From NCBI RefSeq assembly GCF_009725165.1, contig NZ_WNZW01000008.1, positions 167,385 through 231,384 of the forward strand: 64,000 bases of DNA, written 5' to 3'. The position numbers and the translations under genes were made by a program. Source of the stretch: Paenibacillus woosongensis (GTDB lineage Bacteria; Bacillota; Bacilli; Paenibacillales; Paenibacillaceae). Of the stretch, positions 17,929 to 26,099 are shown piece after piece (within the stretch, counting starts at the first letter, position 1; every line of letters starts with the position of its first letter). The notes beneath the pieces were generated by a model. It did no database searches, was not told the origin of the DNA, and saw only the letters and a list, made by a program, of their open reading frames with translations.

Positions 17929-18803
17929 TGCAGCCACTCCTTCCCATTCATCACAAGGGGGATGGCCAGGAATACAGCATAACTAAGCAAATGAATTCCC
18001 AGCTGGGACGACCACTGCCATGTCTGCAGCCGGGGATATACTTCATAATGATTTACGCCAAACAAAGCGCCGATCACGATATTCAGCCCCGTTATGATCA
18101 TAATCCACAGCACGAGCTTGTCCCGGCGATCCATCCGGTAGACTGTGCCGCTGCTTCTTGGCCCGATCCCATAACCTCTTGCCCTCATGGATCCGGCCGT
18201 CTGCAGCGCTTCCTCCAAGGACCAGCCGACGAGCGTATGCATCGTCTCCATCCCCTCCCGCATCAGGTGCTTCTTGCTTCCTCCGGGGTGTAAATAACCC
18301 ATTGCCCTCTGAATCGTCATGATTTGCTGCAATCTGCGGGTCAGCAGGGGGACGAAGCGAAGCGTTACAGTAATTACAAAGGCCGTTCGCGGTGCGTAAG
18401 GCGTAAGCAGATACAACAGCTTGTCCGGCGTCACGACCAAATTAAAAGCAACGAAGGCGAGCAGCATGTTAAGCAATGATAAGGCAAATATCGCGCCATA
18501 CACGATGGCTTCCATCGTAACTGGACGGTCCCAGGCATAGAACAGGATCGTGGCTCCCCGGCTGGAGAAAAACGGATTCGAAATAAATATGACAAAGGCG
18601 ATGAGCAAGTAGCCTTTAATTACTTTTTTCAAGGCCCTCCCCCCATCGAGAGAGATGAGGAGCGCTGCAACGCATATGAAAGACACCAGCGAATATACAG
18701 GGTGCTGGAACATCATGCAGGCTCCCAGCAATACGAGGAAATACAGCATGCTTAACTGCGGATGCAGTCCTGTAAACCCATAGACCATATCAGCTCTTCC
18801 CAT
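17901..18803 (-). CDS. ecfT: ECF transporter transmembrane coupling protein EcfT
   Basis: A 300-residue integral membrane T component that couples the S component to the ATPases. About six hydrophobic segments surround a cytoplasmic coupling-helix region. The conserved Ala-Arg-Gly motif that docks into the ATPases is clear at 208-210 (SMRARGYG); the first motif is degenerate (QRAMGY, about 165-170). It overlaps the DUF4430 gene upstream by 14 bases and the ATPase gene downstream by 28 bases, so translation along this operon is tightly coupled. Confidence 0.9.
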   Translation of the reverse strand: MGRADMVYGFTGLHPQLSMLYFLVLLGACMMFQHPVYSLVSFICVAALLISLDGGRALKKVIKGYLLIAFVIFISNPFFSSRGATILFYAWDRPVTMEAIVYGAIFALSLLNMLLAFVAFNLVVTPDKLLYLLTPYAPRTAFVITVTLRFVPLLTRRLQQIMTIQRAMGYLHPGGSKKHLMREGMETMHTLVGWSLEEALQTAGSMRARGYGIGPRSSGTVYRMDRRDKLVLWIMIITGLNIVIGALFGVNHYEVYPRLQTWQWSSQLGIHLLSYAVFLAIPLVMNGKEWLHWRYIRSNM

Positions 18804-19770
18804 CCCATAACCCGTCTTCTGCGCCTGCGCCCAGATCTTTGCCTAAGTCTTCCGTGTACAGCCACCGTATGTCATCGCCGGGGCTCAGCGGCCATATTCC
18901 CGCGCTCCGGTTCGGGAATTTGCCGTTGACGCTGTACATCCATCCGCTGCCGGAGCCTTTATCAAATTCATATAAATTGTCAATGCCCTGCACGTAAGCT
19001 GTCGCTCCGCTTCCGGTATACTCCATTTGCAGCTTCTGGCTGCGGGTAGCCTTCTTCAGTACGTCCAGTACGGTCTTGGATTCGCCGATGTCTACCTCGA
19101 CCGTCCCCATAATTGTTCCGATATCCGGCGATCCAACGATTGTTAGCGTAACTGAATCACCGGAGCTGGCTCCTGTCTCCTTGGCATTGTCTTTGCCGGG
19201 CTTCGCCCCGGCACTTGGCGGCGTAGAAGATGCTGCTGTTTCCGAACCGCTCGGAATGGTTTGAGGCCCAGCACCCTCTGCTGCGTCAGCCATTTTGCCC
19301 TCATCGGCCCGCTTCCCTTCACCGATTTGACTGCCTGCAACCCCCTGCTTCCCGGCATGGGGCAGCGCTGCCTCACCGGGATCAGCAATGGATGGCTCTT
19401 CCGCCTTTGCTGTTGACCCGCCGGCTGTGCCTTGTGCAACGCCCTTGTCACTGGATTCAGCGGGTGATGGCTCTCCTATGCCCTCAGGCTGTAAAGCTGA
19501 AGACGGCTTTTCCTTGTCCGGTACCGCCTCTTGTCCCGGTCTGGCCTCTCCGTTCTCCGTAAAGTAATTCCTGGAGTCTGCTTCGGCAGACTGAGCCCCA
19601 TTACGAGACGCCTCGACAGATGCATTACCAGATGCGTCACCGGCTGAACCAGTCCGTTCCGGGTTGCCACTTCCGTAGAACCATACCGCAGCTAATACGA
19701 TAGCGATAACGGCCAACAGCCCGAAAAGTTTGTTTCTATTCTGCCATACTGTCCTGCTCCATTTCGGCAT
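18790..19770 (-). CDS. Membrane-anchored DUF4430 (transcobalamin C-terminal-like) protein
   Basis: A 326-residue protein with an N-terminal signal anchor (about 14-33), a long low-complexity Ser/Gly/Glu/Ala spacer (about 35-205) that would cross the wall, and one DUF4430 domain (about 208-310). The domain has the family landmarks TVLDVLKKATR, YVQGIDNLYEFDKGSGSGWMYSVNG and LSPGDDIRWLY. DUF4430 is related to the C-terminal beta domain that caps cobalamin in intrinsic factor and transcobalamin. It sits between the surface protein and ecfT and overlaps ecfT, so a B12 relay at the membrane is a reasonable inference. Confidence 0.82.
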   Translation of the reverse strand: MPKWSRTVWQNRNKLFGLLAVIAIVLAAVWFYGSGNPERTGSAGDASGNASVEASRNGAQSAEADSRNYFTENGEARPGQEAVPDKEKPSSALQPEGIGEPSPAESSDKGVAQGTAGGSTAKAEEPSIADPGEAALPHAGKQGVAGSQIGEGKRADEGKMADAAEGAGPQTIPSGSETAASSTPPSAGAKPGKDNAKETGASSGDSVTLTIVGSPDIGTIMGTVEVDIGESKTVLDVLKKATRSQKLQMEYTGSGATAYVQGIDNLYEFDKGSGSGWMYSVNGKFPNRSAGIWPLSPGDDIRWLYTEDLGKDLGAGAEDGLWDGKS

Positions 19771-19809
19771 ATGCCCACCCCAAGCTATGATAATCGTATA
19801 AATAGGGAA

Positions 19810-19833
19810 AGAAGGAGGCTTAAGTCTCCTTCT
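19810..19833 (-). other. Intercistronic hairpin after the surface B12-protein gene
   Basis: AGAAGGAG and CTCCTTCT form a perfect 8 bp stem 12 bases past the stop codon. The downstream tract on the minus strand (TTCCCTATTTAT) is only moderately T-rich, so partial termination or 3' protection is more likely than complete termination. Confidence 0.55.
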
Positions 19834-19844
19834 CCCGGTTAATG

Positions 19845-22800
19845 CTATGGATTGATCATGGCGTGCATTTTCACGATCACGACAGCAGCCATTTCTCTAG
19901 TGACTTGCTCCTGCGGCCGGAAATAGTCGCCGTCTCCCGACATGAGCCCGGATTGAACAGCCGAATCCACATAAACAGCAGCCCAATCGGATACTTGCTC
20001 ACGGTCTTTGAGAGTACGGTTCGGGGCTGTACCCTCCCCTGCATTCGGCAGCATTTGCCCTTGCATGCGTACAAGAATCGTCGCCATTTCCTGTCTGGTT
20101 ATTTGTTGATTCGGCCCGAAATGATGATCGCTCAAGCCGGAAATCAAACCTTTCTCCTTAGCCGCAGCTACATATCCGGCGTACCAGGAGCCTTGGCTGA
20201 CATCCTTGAAGCCCGCCGTATTTCCAGATGGCTGCTCGCCTGCCAGCTTGACGACCAGCACCGCGAATTCCGCACGGGTCAAACCTCGTTTTGGTTCGAA
20301 CTGCGGCGCCGCCGTGCCCGTTCCTGCCATCAAGCCCAGCTCGGTCGCTTTTTCAACCGCTTCCTTCGCCCATGCAGATATGGATGCTTGATCCCCATAT
20401 ACAACTGGAGCCGGTTTGGAGACGGCAGGTTGTATATCGGACATATCAAATAACGTGCTTTGCTTCTTCTGCATCCGCTCATACGCACCAAGCGCCATTA
20501 GCCCCTGGTGGGTTGCCATATAATCACTGGCTCCCCCTGCCGTATGGGCGAAGCCGCCATCCTTGTTCATATATGCTTGCAGCGCTGTGAGCAGATCGCC
20601 GCCGCTCTTCACGAACCGCTGATCGTCCAGTGGAATATTAAGGCTGGACAGGGCAATAATCACTTGCGAAATGCTCTCGCTCGTCTCGACGCCCCATGCT
20701 TTAAAGCCTCCGCTGGCGAGCTGCTGCTGTGACAGCCAGGCCAGCGCCTTATCCTCAGCCGCTTTGACCTCTTTGCGGTTCTGGTACTTCGCCAGAGCTT
20801 GCAGCGCCATGGCCGTCATATCGATATCGCTTTGGCCGTTGGACGACTTGCTGATCGGGAATCCGCCATCGGTGTTCTGCTGCTGCAGAAGCGAAGCGAC
20901 CAGCTTGTCCCGTGTCCACAGTGCATCGTTCGGAATATTCGCCTTGGCAGCATCCAGGGACAGCAAAGCGAATACGAGTCCGTTTGTACCCTGATTCATC
21001 ATGCGCGCATTGTTGTAGATTTTCTCCAGTAAATCTGTCCCCGCTACGCTGCGCGGGTCCTTTCCGATTGCGGCAACAGCCAGCACCATGCGCTCGTAGT
21101 CCGTTACTAAGCGGAATTCACCGTTGTTCTCGCGGACATGGCTCTCGAGCACCGAGTAATATTCCGCAGGCACTTGCTTGCCGGAGCGAGCTAAAGCTAA
21201 AGCGTCCCAATCGTTAAAATTATCATGCTTGGCGAAGCTGCGATTGTTCAAAATCCAAGCCGAAGCCTTAGCAATTGCTGACTTAACACGCTCCAGAGAA
21301 GCCGTTTGCTGCTCCGGTGTTGCCGCTGCGGCCTGTCCTAAGGCTCCTTCGGCAGCGCCAATGCCAGCAGGCCCGCCAGCTCCAGGCGCTCCGGCGCCCG
21401 GTGCTCCTTGTCCTGCGTCTTCATCTTCAAGATCTTTACCTAGATTTGTAGTATAACGCCAGCGGAGAACATCGCCGTTCTGCAGCGTATACAGTCCTGC
21501 GCTGTAATTTGGAAATACCCCGTTCACCTGATACATCCAGCCGCTCACAGGCCCTTTATCGAATTCACCTAAACCGTTTATTGCTTGAACATAAAGGGTA
21601 GCATCTGAACCGATGTAATTCATAGAAATACCGCGCCCTTGCAGCGCTCTCTTTAGGACAGTAAATGCGGTATCTCCATCCTGGAGCGTAACCGTGACAG
21701 GCGCAATAATGTCACCTTCGCCAATTGTATGTTTCTCCACAGACAATTTAATTGTACGCACTGCCGGCGGAGTTACTACGCCGCCTCCTGTGCCCGGATT
21801 ACCGCCATTGCCAGGCGTGCCTTCCCCATTGCCGGGAGCTCCGCCATTGCCAGGAGGGGTACCGCCGTTGCCCGGGCTGCCTCCTTGTCCAGGAGTATCC
21901 TTAGTCTTCAGGTCATAGGCGATAAATTCCGTAAAATGCGTTGTCTTGATGACTAAATCCCCGCGGTCATCTGCGTAGGCATATACCGCATCCGCTCTTG
22001 CCGAGGAGTCGTTGTATTTCGGAATCGGATGGAAGCTTCCATCGCTGCCGATCCAGCCGGCATGCCTGCTGCCCTGCCCAATCAGCTTCAACGTCACATG
22101 ACGGCTGAAGTCAATCCGGTCACTGCCGCCGATCTTGACGCGAATCGCAATTTGAGTAAGTTCCTCGTTCGTTAAAGACAATGTGGCGTTTACCTTATTA
22201 ATCAACGAATTATCCGAGGAGCTCAGCTTGCTAGGCAGTTGAATCTGGCTGTTCCAGCCAGATGAAATGACCTCAGTATTTGGAGCAATATCGAAATACG
22301 TACTGTCCGTAACTGAAGTGACCTGCGGCAATTGCGCTTTGGCAAACTCCAGAATGACCCTGTCTTCTGTCAACGGATCTCCATATGATCCGTTCTCAAA
22401 ATGAGTCTCACCATCCGGAATTGGAATGATCTGTTCGTGAACCGGCCCGGAGGAAGCTGGAACAACTACGTTCACCGCCTCGCTGTCGCTCTGCCCGGCC
22501 AAGGCTCCTGCCAATGCCTGCACGGATATTGTGCCTTCGGCAGCTTGGCCTGTAAGGGCAATGTTAGCCAGCTGGTTACTGAGCAGGGTTACGCCCGCAA
22601 CCTGCAGCCCTGTCGTACCTGTGTCAATAAGCCAGTGATTTGCCTGCTCTGCAGCCGGCGTAAACGTATCTCCTACCAGCTTAATTTCAATCGCCGGGTT
22701 CAAGGCTCCATGACTGATTTCAGATGCTGCTGGCGCTATGCTCGCCCAGCGGCTGTAATAGAAATGTACCTGATCGCCGGGCTGAATGACATAATCGCCC

Positions 22801-24095
22801 GCTCCTACAAAAGGAGCAACACCATTGACGTTGTACATCCAGCCGTCCCAGCCGCCCAAAGTTCCTGCAGCCTGTCCGCCAATCGCCGTTACGTAAGCAT
22901 TGCTGCCGCTGCCCGTAATGCTGTAACTGATCGGCGGCACAGCGGTATCAAGACCCTGCTTCATCACATCAAGCGCTGTAACTTCTCCGCCGTTCGGAGC
23001 TACCGTGACAGTCTGAGGCGCATACAGCTCCCCGTCCATTCCGGTCACTTGCAGCTGTGCCGTTACACCAGGCTGAACCGGCGTCGTTTCAGCGATACGA
23101 AACCAGGTCGACTGCCCATACTGGATGTCAAGCAGTGCAATAAGCGCCTGCTCCGTAGACATGCTGTTCATTCTCGCGTCGGCAGCTTTCCATTTGAAGG
23201 AGCCGTCAGCCAGCTGGAACAGCGCATAAGCATCCAATACCGAGTGACCGTTCTTGATCCACTCGGATGATAACGCATCGTCGCCTACAGCCACCAGTCC
23301 AGACACTGTAGTCGACAGGCTATTCGAGTTGTCTCCGGATCCCCATGTCCCGGGTGAGTTAAACCCGCCATGATCGAGCTGCCGCTGCTTCAACAGCTCC
23401 TTTGCGCGCTGAATAGCGCTGTCCACCGCGCTCTGGCCCTGGTATTTGCCAAGCGCCAACAGCGCCATACCGGTCATGTCCGTATCGCCGGACGACCCAG
23501 TCGGCGTTAAACCGAATCCGCCATCTGCGTACTGGCAAGATAGCAAATAGTCTAGAGCTTTCTTCGCCGCCGCCGCATCCCATGTGCCTACGTCCGCGCC
23601 GAGTTTGACCCCGGCATCCATAGCAAGCATGGCCCAAATATGCTTGTTAACGCCGCCGATCGCCCCTGTAGCAGGATTCTGTTGTGCTGCAAGCTCAGCC
23701 CATAAATTTCGATCGGTCTCCCAAGCATGCGCTGGGTCTTTCCCCATAGCCAGCAGCCCGAATATGTATCTGATATGCTCGGTTCCTCCGTTATTGGCCG
23801 CTAAATTAGGCGCCGTCGTCTCCCAGGAAGGCAATCTCCAGCTTCCATCCTGCAAATCTTCTCCTGCGCCCCATAAAGCTACCAGCTCCCACCATGACTC
23901 GATTCGTTTCGTCGAGCCGGCATCACTGTACTGCTTGGCATAGTAGTCCACAGTGCTCGTAATCATACTGTTCAGCTGCGTGTTGCTGGTTCCTCCTGCC
24001 GCCTTGGCGAGCTGAGGATTCACTAGAGACAGCAGCAGCATGAAGCTCATCCATAAGGGTAAGCTTCTCTTCATCCAATTCTTCCAACTGTTCAA
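19845..24095 (-). CDS. SLH-anchored transcobalamin-like surface protein (two alpha-barrels, two DUF4430 domains)
   Basis: A 1416-residue exported protein. Order: signal peptide (about 8-32); alpha/alpha-barrel of prenyltransferase/cyclase type (about 40-330; repeat motifs QYADGGF, QLDHGGF, QLADGSF); DUF4430 domain 1 (about 355-450; GWDGWMYNVNG); a beta-rich spacer and unrecognised domain (about 450-730); Gly/Pro/Asn linker (733-775); DUF4430 domain 2 (about 780-888; VSGWMYQVNG); Ala/Gly/Pro linker; second alpha-barrel (about 930-1206; QNTDGGF, QLASGGF, NKDGGF); three SLH modules (1233-1416). In intrinsic factor and transcobalamin an alpha6/alpha6 barrel and a DUF4430-related beta domain sandwich cobalamin. 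With the B12 riboswitch upstream, surface corrinoid capture is a strong inference. The TTG at 24095 follows AAAGGAGA by 7 bases; the frame upstream of it contains the terminator. Confidence 0.9.
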   Translation of the reverse strand: MNSWKNWMKRSLPLWMSFMLLLSLVNPQLAKAAGGTSNTQLNSMITSTVDYYAKQYSDAGSTKRIESWWELVALWGAGEDLQDGSWRLPSWETTAPNLAANNGGTEHIRYIFGLLAMGKDPAHAWETDRNLWAELAAQQNPATGAIGGVNKHIWAMLAMDAGVKLGADVGTWDAAAAKKALDYLLSCQYADGGFGLTPTGSSGDTDMTGMALLALGKYQGQSAVDSAIQRAKELLKQRQLDHGGFNSPGTWGSGDNSNSLSTTVSGLVAVGDDALSSEWIKNGHSVLDAYALFQLADGSFKWKAADARMNSMSTEQALIALLDIQYGQSTWFRIAETTPVQPGVTAQLQVTGMDGELYAPQTVTVAPNGGEVTALDVMKQGLDTAVPPISYSITGSGSNAYVTAIGGQAAGTLGGWDGWMYNVNGVAPFVGAGDYVIQPGDQVHFYYSRWASIAPAASEISHGALNPAIEIKLVGDTFTPAAEQANHWLIDTGTTGLQVAGVTLLSNQLANIALTGQAAEGTISVQALAGALAGQSDSEAVNVVVPASSGPVHEQIIPIPDGETHFENGSYGDPLTEDRVILEFAKAQLPQVTSVTDSTYFDIAPNTEVISSGWNSQIQLPSKLSSSDNSLINKVNATLSLTNEELTQIAIRVKIGGSDRIDFSRHVTLKLIGQGSRHAGWIGSDGSFHPIPKYNDSSARADAVYAYADDRGDLVIKTTHFTEFIAYDLKTKDTPGQGGSPGNGGTPPGNGGAPGNGEGTPGNGGNPGTGGGVVTPPAVRTIKLSVEKHTIGEGDIIAPVTVTLQDGDTAFTVLKRALQGRGISMNYIGSDATLYVQAINGLGEFDKGPVSGWMYQVNGVFPNYSAGLYTLQNGDVLRWRYTTNLGKDLEDEDAGQGAPGAGAPGAGGPAGIGAAEGALGQAAAATPEQQTASLERVKSAIAKASAWILNNRSFAKHDNFNDWDALALARSGKQVPAEYYSVLESHVRENNGEFRLVTDYERMVLAVAAIGKDPRSVAGTDLLEKIYNNARMMNQGTNGLVFALLSLDAAKANIPNDALWTRDKLVASLLQQQNTDGGFPISKSSNGQSDIDMTAMALQALAKYQNRKEVKAAEDKALAWLSQQQLASGGFKAWGVETSESISQVIIALSSLNIPLDDQRFVKSGGDLLTALQAYMNKDGGFAHTAGGASDYMATHQGLMALGAYERMQKKQSTLFDMSDIQPAVSKPAPVVYGDQASISAWAKEAVEKATELGLMAGTGTAAPQFEPKRGLTRAEFAVLVVKLAGEQPSGNTAGFKDVSQGSWYAGYVAAAKEKGLISGLSDHHFGPNQQITRQEMATILVRMQGQMLPNAGEGTAPNRTLKDREQVSDWAAVYVDSAVQSGLMSGDGDYFRPQEQVTREMAAVVIVKMHAMINP

Positions 24096-24132
24096 CGTCC
24101 GCTCTCCTTTACCATTGTTTTTTTTGTGGACA

Positions 24133-24167
24133 ACAAAAAAACACCTTTCCCCTAGAGAAAGATGTTT
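24133..24167 (-). terminator. Expression-platform terminator of the cobalamin riboswitch
   Basis: On the minus strand AAACATCTTTC (24167-24157) pairs with GAAAGGTGTTT (24149-24139), one G-U pair, and is followed by a run of T. The 5' arm can instead pair with AGATGTTT at 24247-24240, a perfect 8 bp candidate antiterminator between aptamer and terminator. Confidence 0.8.
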
Positions 24168-24279
24168 CCGAAGATTTGTCCGTGTAACACTATACACACT
24201 CGGCCGCTCCAATGACTAAACATACGGCAGCAGCACGATAAACATCTCCATCTCATCCTCGTGAGAAATTACAGAGCTC

Positions 24280-24455
24280 TTACACGGCAGGTCTCCTGGC
24301 TTCGCATCATCGCTTCAACTATCCCCTTCCCGTTGATGATCCAACAGTGGTTTTATGATAGTCAGCTCCGCGTTACAGTGGCGGGACCGCGTCGAATTTT
24401 CATCGAACTTCCCTATTAAGCTGCGTCATAATACATTATGGGCAGCACCGTATAA
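24280..24455 (-). ncRNA. Cobalamin riboswitch aptamer
   Basis: The minus strand carries the cobalamin-aptamer consensus blocks in the right order: GGTGCTGCC near 24450, GGGAAGTTCGATGAAAATTC, then GTCCCGCCACTG (24387-24376), and AGCCAGGAGACCTGCC (24302-24287). This matches the B12 riboswitch family. It lies 5' of the surface-protein and ECF operon with a terminator between, so binding of adenosylcobalamin (or a related form) should switch the whole locus off. Confidence 0.95.
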
Positions 24456-24485
24456 GTAGAATATAAAATTGATTGATTCCGGGTT

Positions 24486-24514
24486 ATTGTATCAGATTTC
24501 ACGGGTTTAGACAA
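24486..24514 (-). promoter_or_regulatory. Sigma-A promoter of the B12-uptake operon
   Basis: Reading towards the riboswitch: TTGTCT (24514-24509), a 17-base spacer, TACAAT (24491-24486). Transcription would begin near 24479, about 25 bases before the aptamer. Together with the aptamer and terminator this accounts for the 520-base stretch without a coding gene between 24096 and 24615. Confidence 0.65.
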
Positions 24515-24615
24515 AGGTTTTTCTGCATTACTATCGCGCAAACGGCAATTGGGCCAATCCACCGCTAGAATTGTTCTGGCCCCTTTCTTCAAATATCCCG
24601 TTAGCCTTCCCCGGC

Positions 24616-25911
24616 CTAATCAAACCGCTGCGTCTTATACCATTTACTTTCCCGATGCATGATTTTGTCCATGATCATGTTATAAGAGGCACGCAGTGAA
24701 ATGACAAGGAATAGCTGTGCGTAAGTAAAATACGTAATACAGGACAAAACGAAGTTCCGGACGTTGCTCTGCCCGATATCGGAAGCCAGGGCAAGGTTGA
24801 TTTGCAGCACGTACAAATAATACATCAGCCCCCAGGCGATGATCAGATAAATGTACACATCGCCTTCAAATTGAAAGGGAGACAGCAACTCCGGTTTAAA
24901 TAAAGCGATAAGCCAATAAGCGATGTTGACGACAATGATCAGGTCGGAAATCACGATCGTGACCAGAAACCAGAAATAGCTGGCCATATAATAGAGGATA
25001 TGCAGCTTGATGCGCCAGCTCGAAGGCTTGAACAAGTGGTGAAAATTGTCCAGTACGACCTGGTAATTCCCTTTGGCCCATCGTTCGCGCTGCTTCATAT
25101 ATACGGATAGCTGCTCCGGCTCCTGCTGGTAAGCCTCGGCCTGCGGGGCCAGCGCAATAAGCTGGCCCCTGGAGAGAATTTCAAACGAAATGGCCGTATC
25201 CTCGGTCAGCGCCTGCTCGTCCCAACCGCCGATTTCTTTAATCAGCGGCGTTTTGATAATAAAGTTCGTGCCCGGTATCGTCCCCAGCTTGAACAGCTCC
25301 CACATTCCGGTATGGAGCACCCGCTGCATCGTCACCAGCTCCAAATTAATGCACCTGGATAAGAAGTTCTGCCCCCGGTTCCGGGCCTTGTTGCGTCCAA
25401 ACACCGCCCCGTACAATTCCGGCTCCTCCATCGCCTTCTGCACGAGAAAGAGCAGCGAATTTTTCTCCGGGGCAGCGTCCGCGTCAAAAATGCAGATCCA
25501 CTCCCCGGCGGCATGCTCCAATGCATCGTTCAAGGCGCCTGATTTACCGCCCGTTCCTTTACGCTCCATGATGAAGAAGTCCCGATGCCGGTACATGGGC
25601 TGAGCCTTAAGCGCCTTTAGCCGCCCTGCTGTATTATCTGTGCAGTTATCCGCCACGACGATAAACTGGATTTTGTGCTCGGGATAGTTCAGATGGAGAA
25701 CATGCCTTGCCGTAGCCGTGATGACAAGCTCTTCGTTGTGGGCCGGAACGATCACGGTCACCGTGGGGAAGCCTTCCATATCGGCAGGCATTGTCAACGG
25801 CGTTATACTCTGCCGCCATACAAAGCGAATGGCCCCGGTCATAATGATGATCGATTGAAATACGGCAATCCAGATGCTAACCATGCAGAGTATCAACAAT
25901 ACATCAGCCAC
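24616..25911 (-). CDS. Processive family 2 glycosyltransferase (YdaM/BcsA-like)
   Basis: A 431-residue membrane glycosyltransferase for an extracellular polysaccharide. One N-terminal transmembrane segment, a cytosolic GT-2 domain (about 48-285) and about four C-terminal segments. The D,D,D,QxxRW set is complete: D88 in VVADNCTD, DAD (143-145), TED (236-238) and QRERW (274-278), the signature of processive cellulose- or poly-GlcNAc-type synthases. The GTG at 25911 follows GGGGGA; it overlaps the stop of a 50-codon gene upstream, so the two are coupled. The polymer is unknown. Confidence 0.88.
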   Translation of the reverse strand: MADVLLILCMVSIWIAVFQSIIIMTGAIRFVWRQSITPLTMPADMEGFPTVTVIVPAHNEELVITATARHVLHLNYPEHKIQFIVVADNCTDNTAGRLKALKAQPMYRHRDFFIMERKGTGGKSGALNDALEHAAGEWICIFDADAAPEKNSLLFLVQKAMEEPELYGAVFGRNKARNRGQNFLSRCINLELVTMQRVLHTGMWELFKLGTIPGTNFIIKTPLIKEIGGWDEQALTEDTAISFEILSRGQLIALAPQAEAYQQEPEQLSVYMKQRERWAKGNYQVVLDNFHHLFKPSSWRIKLHILYYMASYFWFLVTIVISDLIIVVNIAYWLIALFKPELLSPFQFEGDVYIYLIIAWGLMYYLYVLQINLALASDIGQSNVRNFVLSCITYFTYAQLFLVISLRASYNMIMDKIMHRESKWYKTQRFD

Positions 25912-26056
25912 TGAATTTCCCCCGATCATATTTTTTATTGACTCTGTCCCGAAATACAAGGGTTGCAACCGTTAGAATGACAACGGTCACCGCGAATATG
26001 AAGCTGACTCCAATACATAATGGAATGAACCAGTCAACGTACGACGCCATAAGCAA
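25904..26056 (-). CDS. 50-residue single-pass membrane protein, coupled to the glycosyltransferase
   Basis: A short frame reading LLMASYVDWFIPL... and ending YDRGKFSG: one hydrophobic helix (about residues 10-34) then a basic tail. GGGAGG lies 8 bases before its TTG start (26056); an ATG two codons later is the alternative. Its TGA overlaps the GTG of the glycosyltransferase gene by 8 bases, a standard coupling layout, and it fills the gap between two operon genes. It may be a small accessory subunit of the synthase. The role is inferred from position only. Confidence 0.65.
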   Translation of the reverse strand: MLMASYVDWFIPLCIGVSFIFAVTVVILTVATLVFRDRVNKKYDRGKFSG

Positions 26057-26099
26057 ACTCGGCACCTCCCTCCCGAATCCGGGGCAACCCCTCTAGCAA

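Noticed and set aside
22401..23270. 289-codon plus-strand frame inside the surface protein gene
   Set aside because: Antisense shadow; the minus strand carries well-defined domains there.
24096..24212. 39-codon N-terminal extension of the surface protein
   Set aside because: It would cover the riboswitch terminator, and the TTG at 24095 has a good ribosome binding site and a normal signal peptide behind it.
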